From the NCBI GenBank assembly GCA_945863115.1, contig CAMAYZ010000002.1, positions 62,001 through 126,000 on the forward strand: a stretch of 64,000 nucleotides of DNA, in the 5' to 3' direction. A program made the translations under genes and the position numbers. Under the pieces are notes generated by a model. The model saw only the letters and a program-made list of their open reading frames with translations, was not told the DNA's origin and made no database searches. This document shows positions 27,682 through 36,319 of the stretch, in pieces; position 1 is the first letter of the stretch; each line of letters starts with the position of its first letter. Origin of the DNA: Bifidobacterium breve. Its GTDB lineage: Bacteria > Actinomycetota > Actinomycetes > Nanopelagicales > Nanopelagicaceae.

Positions 27682-29781
27682 ATGTTTGAGAAGCTGGGTC
27701 GCACATTATTCAGACGCCGTAAGGCTGTATTGGCAGGATTTATTGTTGCCACTATCGCAGCAGGTGTAATCGGTTCACTTGTATTTGCCCGACTTGAAGG
27801 TGGCGGATATTCAGATCCCAACAGTGATTCATATAAAGCTGTAAATTATTTAACAGATACTTTTAAGGTAAAAGATCCCGCAATTATTTTTATCATCGAT
27901 GCTGGCAAGAGCGTTGCAGACCCTGCGGTTGCCGCTGAAGTTGCACCAATTGAAGCGGAACTGCGCAATCGGCCAGGAGTTGAAACTACGCTTTCATATT
28001 GGAGCTCTGGGGGTGCGAAACAATTAGTAAGCGAAGATGGAAATGCCGCTTACCTATTCATATACGGCACTGAAGCGGATCTCACTAGCTTAGATAAATT
28101 AGCATCTGAATTGCAGAAAAAATATGATGGTGAAGTTGGAAACTTAAGAATTTATGTTGGTGGCTTCTCCACTTTTAATAATGCAATCAACGAAAGAATT
28201 TCAAGTGATTTAAAGTTCGCGGAAGCTATTTCAATCCCACTTACCTTTCTCTTTCTTCTCTTTGTCTTTGGCGGTCTAATTGCATCTGCTATGCCAGTCG
28301 TTGTTGCCGTTAGCGCAATTCTTGGTGCATTTGTAATTCTCTATCTAATCAGCCTTGCCACGGGAGTAAGTATCTTCGCCCTTAATTTGATAACGGGCTT
28401 AGGTATGGGTCTTGGTATCGACTACTCGCTCTTGATGGTTAACCGCTTCCGCGAAGAACTTCATTCCGGAAAAAGCGTTGAAGAATCAGTTGCGCAGACC
28501 GTTAAAACTGCTGGTCGAACTGTTTTCTTCTCAGGCATCACAGTAATGATCAGCCTGGCATCCCTGATGTTCTTCCCACAAATGTTCTTAAAGTCATTTG
28601 GTTATGGCGGAGTTGCAGTCGTAGCAATTGCAATCCTTGGTGCACTGATTCCACTTCCAGCAATCTTGGCGCTACTTGGAACTAAGATCGATAAATTTGT
28701 TGTGCGCAAGAGTGCAATTACTCCTAAGGAAGATGGTCGTTGGGCACATACCGCTCGTTTTGTAATGAAGCGGCCAGTAGCAGTAGTTTTCCTATCGCTA
28801 CTAATTCTAGGAACTATTGCTTCACCGATTAAAGATATAGTCTTCTCGCAAGTTGATACTCGTGTTCTACCAGCATCTGACAAGGCAGCGATTGCGGCTC
28901 AAGTTGGTTTAGAAAAATTCCCTGGCGAGCAAGCAAATCCAATTGAAATAGTAATTCCAAATGGAACATCGAAGATGGTTGCCATAAATAGCTTTGTAAG
29001 CGAACTCGCAAACATCCCGGGTGTAATGAATATCGGTGCTCCCGAAACTGTCGGCACGGATGTTCGCATAGCTGCAATTCACAGTATGGGTGCGCGCACT
29101 CCTGCAGCAGAGAAAATGATTACTGAAATTCGTGCACTAAATGTTCCGGAAGGAACTTTGGTTGGCGGTGTCGCTGCTGATTATGCTGACAGCCAAATAG
29201 GTATAGCTAAGACATTGCCTATCGCACTTGGTTGGATCGCCGTCGGAACACTGATTCTTCTCTTTATGTTTACTGGATCAATCATTCTTCCAATCAAAGC
29301 CGTGATTCTGAACTTGCTCTCACTATCTGCAACTTTGGGTGCAATGACTTGGATCTTTATCGGTGGTAATTTAACTTGGCTAGTTGGTTCATTTACTAAT
29401 ACTGGAAGTATCGATACCTCTATCGTTATCTTGATTGCAGTAGTCGCATTCGGTTTATCGATGGATTACGAAGTATTTTTACTCTCACGAATTAAAGAAG
29501 AGCATGATGCCGGTCATTCAAATATTGAATCCGTAGCACTTGGGCTTCAAAAATCTGCCCGAATAATTACTGCAGCCGCGGTAATCCTTTCAGTGGTATT
29601 TGCGATCTTTATGACAAGCGGTGTTACATCAATTAAGACCATGGGATTCGGTGTCGCCTTTGCGATTCTTCTCGATGCGACCTTGGTTCGAGCCTTGCTT
29701 GTTCCAGCACTTATGCGCTTATTCGGTGAACGTAACTGGTGGGCTCCTAAAGCGTTAAAGAGATTCACAATTAGCCATTAA
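27682..29781 (+). CDS. MMPL family RND-type transporter
   Basis: This 699-residue protein has the two-repeat MMPL/RND plan. One N-terminal helix (KAVLAGFIVATIAAGVIGSLVF) is followed by an extracytoplasmic loop domain, a bundle of five or so helices (SIPLTFLFLLFVFGGLI to AIPLPAILALL), and then the same again in the second half. Characteristic membrane motifs are GLGMGLGIDYSLLMVNRFREE and VVAFGLSMDYEVFLLSRIKEE, whose Asp-Tyr pairs carry the proton relay. The family exports lipids or hydrophobic compounds using the proton gradient; the substrate here is unknown. The start is close to AGAGAGAATAGAAG, a weak SD. Its TAA stop forms the first bases of the purU -10 element. Confidence 0.93.
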   Translation: MFEKLGRTLFRRRKAVLAGFIVATIAAGVIGSLVFARLEGGGYSDPNSDSYKAVNYLTDTFKVKDPAIIFIIDAGKSVADPAVAAEVAPIEAELRNRPGVETTLSYWSSGGAKQLVSEDGNAAYLFIYGTEADLTSLDKLASELQKKYDGEVGNLRIYVGGFSTFNNAINERISSDLKFAEAISIPLTFLFLLFVFGGLIASAMPVVVAVSAILGAFVILYLISLATGVSIFALNLITGLGMGLGIDYSLLMVNRFREELHSGKSVEESVAQTVKTAGRTVFFSGITVMISLASLMFFPQMFLKSFGYGGVAVVAIAILGALIPLPAILALLGTKIDKFVVRKSAITPKEDGRWAHTARFVMKRPVAVVFLSLLILGTIASPIKDIVFSQVDTRVLPASDKAAIAAQVGLEKFPGEQANPIEIVIPNGTSKMVAINSFVSELANIPGVMNIGAPETVGTDVRIAAIHSMGARTPAAEKMITEIRALNVPEGTLVGGVAADYADSQIGIAKTLPIALGWIAVGTLILLFMFTGSIILPIKAVILNLLSLSATLGAMTWIFIGGNLTWLVGSFTNTGSIDTSIVILIAVVAFGLSMDYEVFLLSRIKEEHDAGHSNIESVALGLQKSARIITAAAVILSVVFAIFMTSGVTSIKTMGFGVAFAILLDATLVRALLVPALMRLFGERNWWAPKALKRFTISH

Positions 29782-29784
29782 ACT
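29779..29784 (+). promoter_or_regulatory. -10 element (TAAACT) of leaderless purU, overlapping the MMPL stop codon
   Basis: TAAACT ends six bases before the ATG at 29791. Its first three bases are the TAA stop of the upstream transporter gene, so one trinucleotide probably serves both purposes. Confidence 0.55.
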
Positions 29785-29790
29785 TCTGCA

Positions 29791-30627
29791 ATGGATTTGA
29801 TAGTAACCCTGCAATGCAAGGACCAGCCAGGCATCGTGCATGCGATGACCACTGCGGTTCTTGCTGCGCGAGGAAACATAATTGAGAATCAACAGTTCAC
29901 AGATCCCACAACCCAAGATTTTGTTATGCGCACCCGGTTTGAAAGTGAAATCGAATTAGCAAAGGTCCGCGAAATTCTAGAGAGCGGTCTAGGTCAATTT
30001 AAGCCAAAACTTTCACTGCGTTCGGTTGCAAAGCAGAAGAAGGCGTTAATCCTTGTTACAAAAGAATCACACTGTCTTCGCGATCTGCTTTATCTTCAAG
30101 AACTGGGCGAGCTTCCAATTGAAATTCCAGCAGTTGTTTCTAATCACAGTGAATTGAAAACTTTAGTTGAATCACATGGCATTAAATTTATTGACCAGAG
30201 CAAATTAGACAAGTCAGCAGCAGAAGCAGAGATTGCAAAGCTAGTTACCGAACTTGAAATTGATCTCGTAGTTTTGGCCCGTTATATGCAGATTCTTACC
30301 AGAGAATTCTGCGAAAGAATGAGCGGTCGAATCATCAACATCCACCACTCGTTCTTGCCAGGATTTAAAGGTGCCAAGCCTTACCACCAGGCACATGCAC
30401 GTGGTGTAAAAATAATTGGCGCAACTGCCCACTTTGTAACACCTGATTTAGATGAGGGCCCAATTATTGATCAAGATGTTGCGCATGTAACTCATGCTTC
30501 AACTCCTGAAGATTTAATTGCAACTGGTCGCGATATCGAACGTCGAGTCTTATCTCGCGCAGTTCGCGATTTCGCCGAAGATAGAATCTTTATCGTTGGC
30601 GATAAAACAGTTGTATTTCATAATTAA
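29791..30627 (+). CDS. purU: Formyltetrahydrofolate deformylase
   Basis: PurU hydrolyses 10-formyl-THF to THF and formate, balancing one-carbon pools and supplying formate. The 278 residues comprise an N-terminal ACT regulatory domain (VTLQCKDQPGIVHAMTTAVL, about residues 4-80) and a formyltransferase-fold catalytic domain. The latter has VLARYMQILTREFC, the catalytic Asn-His segment INIHHSFLPGFKGAKPY, and ATAHFVTPDLDEGPIIDQDV with the catalytic Asp. ACT domains in this family usually respond to glycine or methionine. tRNA-Arg follows on the opposite strand. Confidence 0.97.
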   Translation: MDLIVTLQCKDQPGIVHAMTTAVLAARGNIIENQQFTDPTTQDFVMRTRFESEIELAKVREILESGLGQFKPKLSLRSVAKQKKALILVTKESHCLRDLLYLQELGELPIEIPAVVSNHSELKTLVESHGIKFIDQSKLDKSAAEAEIAKLVTELEIDLVVLARYMQILTREFCERMSGRIINIHHSFLPGFKGAKPYHQAHARGVKIIGATAHFVTPDLDEGPIIDQDVAHVTHASTPEDLIATGRDIERRVLSRAVRDFAEDRIFIVGDKTVVFHN

Positions 30628-30635
30628 TATTTCTC

Positions 30636-30711
30636 TGGTGTCCTAGGCGGGAGTTGAACCTGCGACCTACCGCTTAGGAGGCGGTTGCTCTATCCACTGA
30701 GCTACTAGGAC
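30636..30711 (-). tRNA. tRNA-Arg (anticodon CCT)
   Basis: The reverse strand gives a 76-base cloverleaf. Acceptor GTCCTAG pairs with CTAGGAC. The anticodon stem ACCGC/GCGGT encloses loop CTCCTAA (anticodon CCT, reading AGG). The T arm is GCAGG-TTCAACT-CCCGC with a G-C/A-C edge. The discriminator is A and the 3' CCA is encoded. It lies between purU and the saccharopine-dehydrogenase-like gene. Confidence 0.95.
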
Positions 30712-30846
30712 CTGATTAATTCATTAATTAATTAGTTGGACTTTTATCGAAAGTAAGTTTACTTAACTTTAACGGGGTTTGCCTATCGCTTACCTGCTGG
30801 GCTAGGCTGGTAAAAATAAACAAATACTCGTTTGGAGTTGGTTTTA

Positions 30847-32076
30847 ATGAAGGCCCTAGTTTTAGGCGCCGGTGGAGTTGGTCGAGCAATAGCGAATATT
30901 GCTTCACGTCGTTCATTCATTACAGAACTAGTAATCGCAGATCGTAATTTATCTCGCGCTGAAGATGCCGTAAATCGCTTGAAGGATCCCCGCTTTTCCG
31001 CCGCACAAGTAAATGCAGCAGAACTCGAAGATATTCGCGAATTAATTCGTAAAGCAAACCCAGATATTGTCATCAACGCAGTTGATCCGCGTTTTGTGAT
31101 GCCGATATTTCTTGCCTGTGAAATTGAAAATAGGAATTATCTGGATATGGCGATGTCACTTTCTCGTCCGCATCCACATTATCCATATACCGAAACCGGT
31201 GTGAAATGTGGCGATGAGCAATTTGCACGTGACTGGAATTGGAGCGAACGCGGAATTTATGCCTTAATCGGTATGGGCGTTGAACCTGGTCTAAGTGATG
31301 TCTTTGCAAAGTATGCAAGTGATGAATTGTTTTCACGTATCGATTCAATAACTGTTTTAGATGGATCAAACTTAGTTGTCGCTGGTTCAGAATTTGCGCC
31401 ATCATTTTCAATTTGGACAACAATCGAAGAGTGTTTGAATCCGCCACTTGTTTGGGAAGATGGCCGTGGTTGGTATACAACCGAACCATTCTCGGAACTT
31501 GAAGTCTTTGATTTTCCTGATGGAATCGGGCCGGTTGAATGCGTGAATGTTGAGCACGAAGAAGTTGTCTTAATTCCGCAGAAGATCGAAGCTAAGAAAG
31601 TTAACTTCAAATATGGTCTTGGTGCGCAATTTATTTCAATCCTAAAAACCATTCATATGCTTGGTATGGATCGCACCGAGACTGTTGATGTCCAAGGAAT
31701 TCAAGTTTCACCTCGCGATCTCTTAGCTGCTTCACTTCCTGATCCAGCAACACTTGGTTCAAGAATGACTGGAAAAACTTGTGCCGGTTGCCTTGTTAAA
31801 GGTTTAGATAAAAGTGGTGAACCAAAAGCTGTTTATCTCTATAACGTAATTGATAACGCCTGGTCAATGGAAAATTATGGTGATCAAGCTGTTGTTTGGC
31901 AGACCGCGATAAATCCAGTTATTGCAATGGAACTTATTCATGAAGGAGTCTGGAAACCAGAACCTGGAGTGAATGGTCCAGAATGGTTTGATTCAAAGCC
32001 ATTCCTTGCAAAGCTTGAAGAGTATGGAACTTCATGGCACATCAGGGACGAATCAACAGCTGGGATAGTAAAGTAA
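30847..32076 (+). CDS. Saccharopine dehydrogenase family NAD(P)-dependent oxidoreductase
   Basis: I start at ATG 30847 (MKALVLGAGGVGRAIANIA), with GGAG nine bases upstream, rather than the track's TTG at 30832. This gives about 409 residues. The N-terminal Rossmann fold is followed by the family's substrate domain (YLDMAMSLSRPHP, IGMGVEPGLSDVFAKYA, GKTCAGCLVKGLDKSGEP). Relatives include saccharopine reductase/LYS9 and carboxynorspermidine dehydrogenase; the exact substrate cannot be decided. A TAGGCT element at 30803-30808 could drive a short-leader mRNA. The downstream SDR starts four bases after its stop. Confidence 0.88.
   Translation: MKALVLGAGGVGRAIANIASRRSFITELVIADRNLSRAEDAVNRLKDPRFSAAQVNAAELEDIRELIRKANPDIVINAVDPRFVMPIFLACEIENRNYLDMAMSLSRPHPHYPYTETGVKCGDEQFARDWNWSERGIYALIGMGVEPGLSDVFAKYASDELFSRIDSITVLDGSNLVVAGSEFAPSFSIWTTIEECLNPPLVWEDGRGWYTTEPFSELEVFDFPDGIGPVECVNVEHEEVVLIPQKIEAKKVNFKYGLGAQFISILKTIHMLGMDRTETVDVQGIQVSPRDLLAASLPDPATLGSRMTGKTCAGCLVKGLDKSGEPKAVYLYNVIDNAWSMENYGDQAVVWQTAINPVIAMELIHEGVWKPEPGVNGPEWFDSKPFLAKLEEYGTSWHIRDESTAGIVK
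32069..32074 (+). promoter_or_regulatory. -10 element (TAAAGT) upstream of the SDR gene
   Basis: TAAAGT ends six bases before the ATG at 32081 and shares its last T with the TAA stop of the upstream gene. It may give an internal leaderless transcript for the SDR gene. Confidence 0.45.
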
Positions 32077-32080
32077 TTAA

Positions 32081-32848
32081 ATGAGCACTGCGCTAGTAAC
32101 GGGAGCCACCGCAGGTATTGGTGAATCCTTTACTAGATTGCTCGCGGCAAATGGTTATGACTTAGTTCTTGTGGCTCGCGATAAAAAGCGGCTACAACAA
32201 CGGGCAACTTCTCTTTCAAAAAAATATAAAATCGATGTTGAAGTATTGCAGGCCGATCTCTCAGTTCCTGCGCAATTAGCCAGAGTTGAAAAGCGCCTTT
32301 CCAATCCAAAGAAACCTATTGAAGTATTGATTAATAATGCTGGCTTCGGAATAAAAGATAGCTTTTTAAAGAGCGACATTAAAGCAGAGCTTGAGCTAAT
32401 TGATGTGTTGGCCAGAGCCCCGATGCAATTGATGCATGCGGTCTTACCTCAAATGCTGAGCCGTAATTCTGGAACGATAATTAATGTTTCAAGTGTTGCC
32501 AGTTTTATTGCAGGCGGAACATACAGCGCGGCAAAGTCTTATCTAACGGTTCACACCGAATCGCTTAACTCGGAACTTTCAAAGACCAACATCAATATTT
32601 CTGCACTCTGTCCTGGTTTTACACGTACTGAATTTCATCAACGCGGAAAGATGAAAATGACAGGGCTGCCTAATTTCATGTGGTTGGATGCGGATCGAGT
32701 TGTCAGTGATTCTTGGCGAGCAGCGCTTAAAGGTAAGGCGATTTGTATTCCTGGGTGGCAATATAAAATTTTAAGCTCAATCGCAAGATTTGGGCCGAGA
32801 CCCTTGGTTCGCAAGCTTGGAATCAAGGTCCGAGCGCGGCAACGTTAA
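32081..32848 (+). CDS. Short-chain dehydrogenase/reductase
   Basis: This 255-residue classical SDR has the cofactor motif TGATAGIGESFTRLL near the N-terminus, the structural NNAG (LINNAGFG), and the catalytic Ser-Tyr-Lys in NVSSVASFIAGGTYSAAKSYL. The C-terminal half (ALCPGFTRTEFHQRG) resembles the DltE-type or fatty-acyl reductase subgroup often annotated as putative oxidoreductase. The substrate is unknown. It is directly downstream of the saccharopine-dehydrogenase-like gene, so the two may act together. Confidence 0.92.
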   Translation: MSTALVTGATAGIGESFTRLLAANGYDLVLVARDKKRLQQRATSLSKKYKIDVEVLQADLSVPAQLARVEKRLSNPKKPIEVLINNAGFGIKDSFLKSDIKAELELIDVLARAPMQLMHAVLPQMLSRNSGTIINVSSVASFIAGGTYSAAKSYLTVHTESLNSELSKTNINISALCPGFTRTEFHQRGKMKMTGLPNFMWLDADRVVSDSWRAALKGKAICIPGWQYKILSSIARFGPRPLVRKLGIKVRARQR

Positions 32849-32983
32849 ATCAATCAAATATTCACAGTAATTTCACCGGCACAAAGAGATTTTCTCCCCG
32901 ATATCTAGCAATCGAAAAGATAGAATCTCCTCATTGAAGTCACATAAATTTGTGGCTGTTGGGTAAATTTTGTGGAGGTTAAT

Positions 32984-33556
32984 GTGTCAAAGAAATTTTC
33001 AACGATATCTATCGCATTGCTAATAGTCGCGGGATCGATTGTTGGTGTCTCAAGTGCATCCGCAGCCACTGCTTACAAAGCGTGCAAGCCGGCAAATGCA
33101 AAGGCCACAATCGGAAAAATTTCATTTACCTGCACCAAGAACCCAGTATCTACATCAACGAAGTTAGTTTGGGTCTCTGCGCCATGTATTAATGCAAACA
33201 AGAGCTACTTAAGCGCAAAATCTTTAGCTGACTCGGTTGCAAGTTCATTCGAAGGCAGAATAAGCAGCACTACTCGTCTAAAGGCGACAAACGAAAGATT
33301 GATTGCAAGTGCTCAGAAGAATGTAGATACTTGGAGCAAGAACATGCTCTCTTATCCTAAGAATCCAACGGAAACCCAGAAGAAGCAGATAGCAACTGTT
33401 CAAGCTGGTATTGATCGCAATAAGCAACGCGTTATCGATGCGACTGCAAACATTGTAGAACTTGACGCTCAAATCAAAGAAGCAACTGATGGAAAAGCTA
33501 AAACCGCAGCTGATTTAGCAAGTGCGAAGACAAGCCTTTCCACCGCCTGTAAATAA
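32984..33556 (+). CDS. Secreted Ala/Lys-rich protein with small Cys module and coiled coil
   Basis: I start at GTG 32984 (MSKKFSTISIALLIVAG), ten bases downstream of GGAGG, giving about 190 residues. A signal peptide ends near SSASA. The mature N-terminus has a compact module with paired cysteines (YKACKPANAKATIGKISFTCTK, then KLVWV). Similar short CxxxG...FxCxK...KLVW modules occur in secreted proteins of related freshwater actinobacteria, to my recollection. The remainder is helical and Ala/Lys/Thr rich with heptad-like spacing, probably a coiled coil, and ends STACK. No enzyme motif is visible. It is likely a cell-surface or periplasmic protein of unknown role. Confidence 0.8.
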   Translation: MSKKFSTISIALLIVAGSIVGVSSASAATAYKACKPANAKATIGKISFTCTKNPVSTSTKLVWVSAPCINANKSYLSAKSLADSVASSFEGRISSTTRLKATNERLIASAQKNVDTWSKNMLSYPKNPTETQKKQIATVQAGIDRNKQRVIDATANIVELDAQIKEATDGKAKTAADLASAKTSLSTACK

Positions 33557-33572
33557 GCTTCACTTTTTACCC

Positions 33573-33578
33573 TACGCT
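33573..33578 (+). promoter_or_regulatory. -10 element (TACGCT) of leaderless GGDEF gene
   Basis: TACGCT ends six bases before the ATG at 33585, and no Shine-Dalgarno is visible, suggesting a leaderless transcript. Confidence 0.55.
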
Positions 33579-33584
33579 CGCTAA

Positions 33585-34958
33585 ATGGCGAGAGTAGGAG
33601 TATTCCTCTTATTAATTAGCCACCTGATTATTCGGGTGGCTTTTAATTTGCCGTCAATCGTTCCAGATCTAATTATCTTTAATGCAATTGCATTTCTCGC
33701 AGCTCTGGTCGCTTGGCGATCTCCAAAGCTAAATGATCGATTAGCAAAGCTTGCAATAACTTTCGCAATACTTTTTTGGGCACTCGGATCCACCTTTTCA
33801 ACTTGGAATTCTTTTTATAGTTTTCAAATATCAGAGCATTTAATTGATGCTACCTATATTTCTTTTTATCCCTTGATGCTTCTCGGAATAATTCGCGCAC
33901 TTGCCGTCACGAAGAAAATATCAGCTTTGGAAATCTTAGATACCGCAATTATTGCTCTGGGAACATCGAGCGTTATTTCAAGTTTGTTACTGCGACCAGC
34001 GCAGATGCGCTTTGAGGGGCGAAGCTATGAAGTATTTTTATCTGTTCTCTACCCGGTAGGCGACTTAGTTCTTGTCGCAACTTGTCTGTCTCTAATTATT
34101 CTCCAACACCGAAGTTTGCGCGGCCTAAGCTTCTTTCTCGGGATCTCAATCTTTGCAATAACAGACTTATTCTTCTTACTTCTTTCAGCAACCTCTGGCT
34201 ATGAATTCGCAGCCCTAACAGATGATGGCTGGTTATTAGGTTTAGCGCTGATTGCTAATGGGCTCTGGCTTCATGGTGGTGAAACTGAAATTGAAGATCG
34301 CCGCATCAATACCTGGGCTACAACATTTGCCTTAATCATAAGTTCAAGCATTCTCGCTTACGGCGCATTGCGGGCAAATTACTTCCCCACATTTGTTCTT
34401 GCTCTCGCCTTCCTTACTATTTCACTCGCCTTCATCCGAATGGCACTTGCACTTCGTGATGCAAAAATAGTTAGTGAAGATCGTGAACATGCAAGAACTG
34501 ATGAACTTACTGGGCTACCTAATCGAAGAAGATTCATTGCCGAACTTGAATTACTTCGTAGAAGGACCGGAACTTTACTGTTGTTAGATTTAGATGGATT
34601 TAAAGCAGTAAACGATAACTATGGCCATGAAGTCGGCGATCAACTTTTGAAACAGATAACTTTAAGATTTAATCGAGTTCTTCCGAGTGATGTTCTTATT
34701 GCCAGACTTGGTGGCGATGAATTTGGTGTAGTTGTTTATGGAGAACGCAATATTGGAAATGATGTGGCCCTTGCACTTCGAGCTACTTGCACCTATCCAT
34801 TTACGCTCTCGGTTGGAGATGTAAAGGTTGGAGTAAGTATTGGAAGTGTCACAACCGAAGGTCCAACAACAACTAAGGAAGCGTTATTGAAACGGGCTGA
34901 TACGGCGATGTATGAAGCAAAACGAAACGGCACTGGTTATGTGCAATCCCAGAATTAA
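33585..34958 (+). CDS. Membrane-anchored diguanylate cyclase (GGDEF domain)
   Basis: This 457-residue protein has an N-terminal membrane sensor of about eight to nine hydrophobic segments (residues about 1-290) and a C-terminal GGDEF domain (about 300-455). The domain keeps TDELTGLPNRRRFIAEL, LLLLDLDGFKAVNDNYGHEVGDQLL, the active-site loop ARLGGDEFGVVV, and the terminal RADTAMYEAKRNGTG. It should make cyclic di-GMP from GTP. The product-inhibition I-site (RxxD before the loop) is not present; the equivalent residues are PSDV. No EAL or HD-GYP phosphodiesterase is in the window. The stop overlaps the photolyase stop by four bases. Confidence 0.93.
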   Translation: MARVGVFLLLISHLIIRVAFNLPSIVPDLIIFNAIAFLAALVAWRSPKLNDRLAKLAITFAILFWALGSTFSTWNSFYSFQISEHLIDATYISFYPLMLLGIIRALAVTKKISALEILDTAIIALGTSSVISSLLLRPAQMRFEGRSYEVFLSVLYPVGDLVLVATCLSLIILQHRSLRGLSFFLGISIFAITDLFFLLLSATSGYEFAALTDDGWLLGLALIANGLWLHGGETEIEDRRINTWATTFALIISSSILAYGALRANYFPTFVLALAFLTISLAFIRMALALRDAKIVSEDREHARTDELTGLPNRRRFIAELELLRRRTGTLLLLDLDGFKAVNDNYGHEVGDQLLKQITLRFNRVLPSDVLIARLGGDEFGVVVYGERNIGNDVALALRATCTYPFTLSVGDVKVGVSIGSVTTEGPTTTKEALLKRADTAMYEAKRNGTGYVQSQN

Positions 34959-36319
34959 CTTGGCTTAATCTCTTCTAGCCTTGCAAGTGATTCCAGGCGC
35001 TCTGTCGCATGATTAACTATTCGCTCTGGATAACCTTTTGAATAACCATCTAGATATTCCCAAGGTTCATGAATTTCGTCGCTGCTTAAGTGAGCAAGTT
35101 CTGGAACATATTTGCGGATGTAATCTCCGTTTACATCAAAACGTTTTCCTTGCTCGATTGGATTAAACACTCTGTAATACGGCGAAGCATCTGTGCCACA
35201 TCCGGCAGTCCATTGCCAACCGTGTGCATTTGATGCAACGTCAAAATCAACTAAATGCTCCTGGAAGAAATCTGCGCCGAGCTGCCATTCCAAATGCAGA
35301 TCTTTGACTAAAAAGGATGCAACAACCATTCGGGTTCGGTTATGCATCCAGCCTTCTTTAACAATCTGACGCATTGCGGCATCAACAAATGGATATCCGG
35401 TCTTGCCTTCACACCAAGCTTTGAATTTTTCGCCAGGTTCGTCGTAACGCATATTTGCAAATCTAGGAGCGTAATAATCTTTATCGGTATGCGGATTATT
35501 GAAAAGCACATCAGCATAAAATTCGCGCCACGCAATCTCTTTGCGATAAACATCGTGTGCACTGCTTGTTCCAAGCTCTGCAAGAAGTGTCCGCGGATGA
35601 ATCTCGCCCCACGTTAAATACTCACTCATCTTGCTTGTTCCATCGACACCGGCGTTATTTCGTTCTGTGTCATAACTTGCAAGTGCGTTAGATTTAAATT
35701 TCTTCCAGCGAGCAAGCGCTGCTGCTTCACCAGCTTTAGAAATTACAGATCCTGCGGGAACTTGCCAATCTGGAAAATTACGATCAGTCGCGGTTGGCGT
35801 AACTAAATTTAAATTCTTTGGCACAGTAACTGGTTTGCGCCAACCATGTAGGCACCAAGCTTTGTAAAACGGGGTGTATACCCGGTATGGAGTCGCATCG
35901 CTTGGCTTTAATACTCGGCCAGGTGCAACTGCATAAATACTTCCGGTTCGAACTAATTTGATTCCACTTGCTTCTACTTTTGAGTCACGAGCAGCGCCAT
36001 AGGGTTCATATTCCTGACTGATATGAACTTCATCTGCGCCATAACGCTTAATCATAGAATTCAATACTTCTATGGGATCGCCGGTCATTACATGCAATTT
36101 ATTGTTAAGTGATTCATCAAGCGCACGAAGAGACTGTCCTAAATAGGCCAGACGTTTGCTTCCACTATCTTTTATTATTTTTTCATCGAGAATGAAAACT
36201 GCAATTAGCTCTTCACTGTTTTCAATTGCAGCAAGGAGCGCTGGATTATCAGCTAAGCGCAGATCTCTTCTAAACCAGAAGATATTGCGTTTAGTTGTGG
36301 AGTGAGTGGACTGACTCAT
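34955..36319 (-). CDS. phrB: Deoxyribodipyrimidine photolyase
   Basis: Class I CPD photolyase uses light, FADH and an antenna chromophore to split UV-induced pyrimidine dimers. The 454 residues start with the alpha/beta antenna domain (IFWFRRDLRLADNPALLAAIE). They carry the FAD-binding domain hallmarks WREFYADVLF, GKTGYPFVDAAMRQIVKEGWMHNRTRMVVASFLVKDL, and the electron-transfer Trp region FDVASNAHGWQWTAGCGTDA. It overlaps the citA 3' end by 29 bases; AAGGGCTGGG precedes the ATG. Together with Mfd it suits life in sunlit water. Cryptochrome function is a less likely alternative. Confidence 0.95.
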   Translation of the reverse strand: MSQSTHSTTKRNIFWFRRDLRLADNPALLAAIENSEELIAVFILDEKIIKDSGSKRLAYLGQSLRALDESLNNKLHVMTGDPIEVLNSMIKRYGADEVHISQEYEPYGAARDSKVEASGIKLVRTGSIYAVAPGRVLKPSDATPYRVYTPFYKAWCLHGWRKPVTVPKNLNLVTPTATDRNFPDWQVPAGSVISKAGEAAALARWKKFKSNALASYDTERNNAGVDGTSKMSEYLTWGEIHPRTLLAELGTSSAHDVYRKEIAWREFYADVLFNNPHTDKDYYAPRFANMRYDEPGEKFKAWCEGKTGYPFVDAAMRQIVKEGWMHNRTRMVVASFLVKDLHLEWQLGADFFQEHLVDFDVASNAHGWQWTAGCGTDASPYYRVFNPIEQGKRFDVNGDYIRKYVPELAHLSSDEIHEPWEYLDGYSKGYPERIVNHATERLESLARLEEIKPS

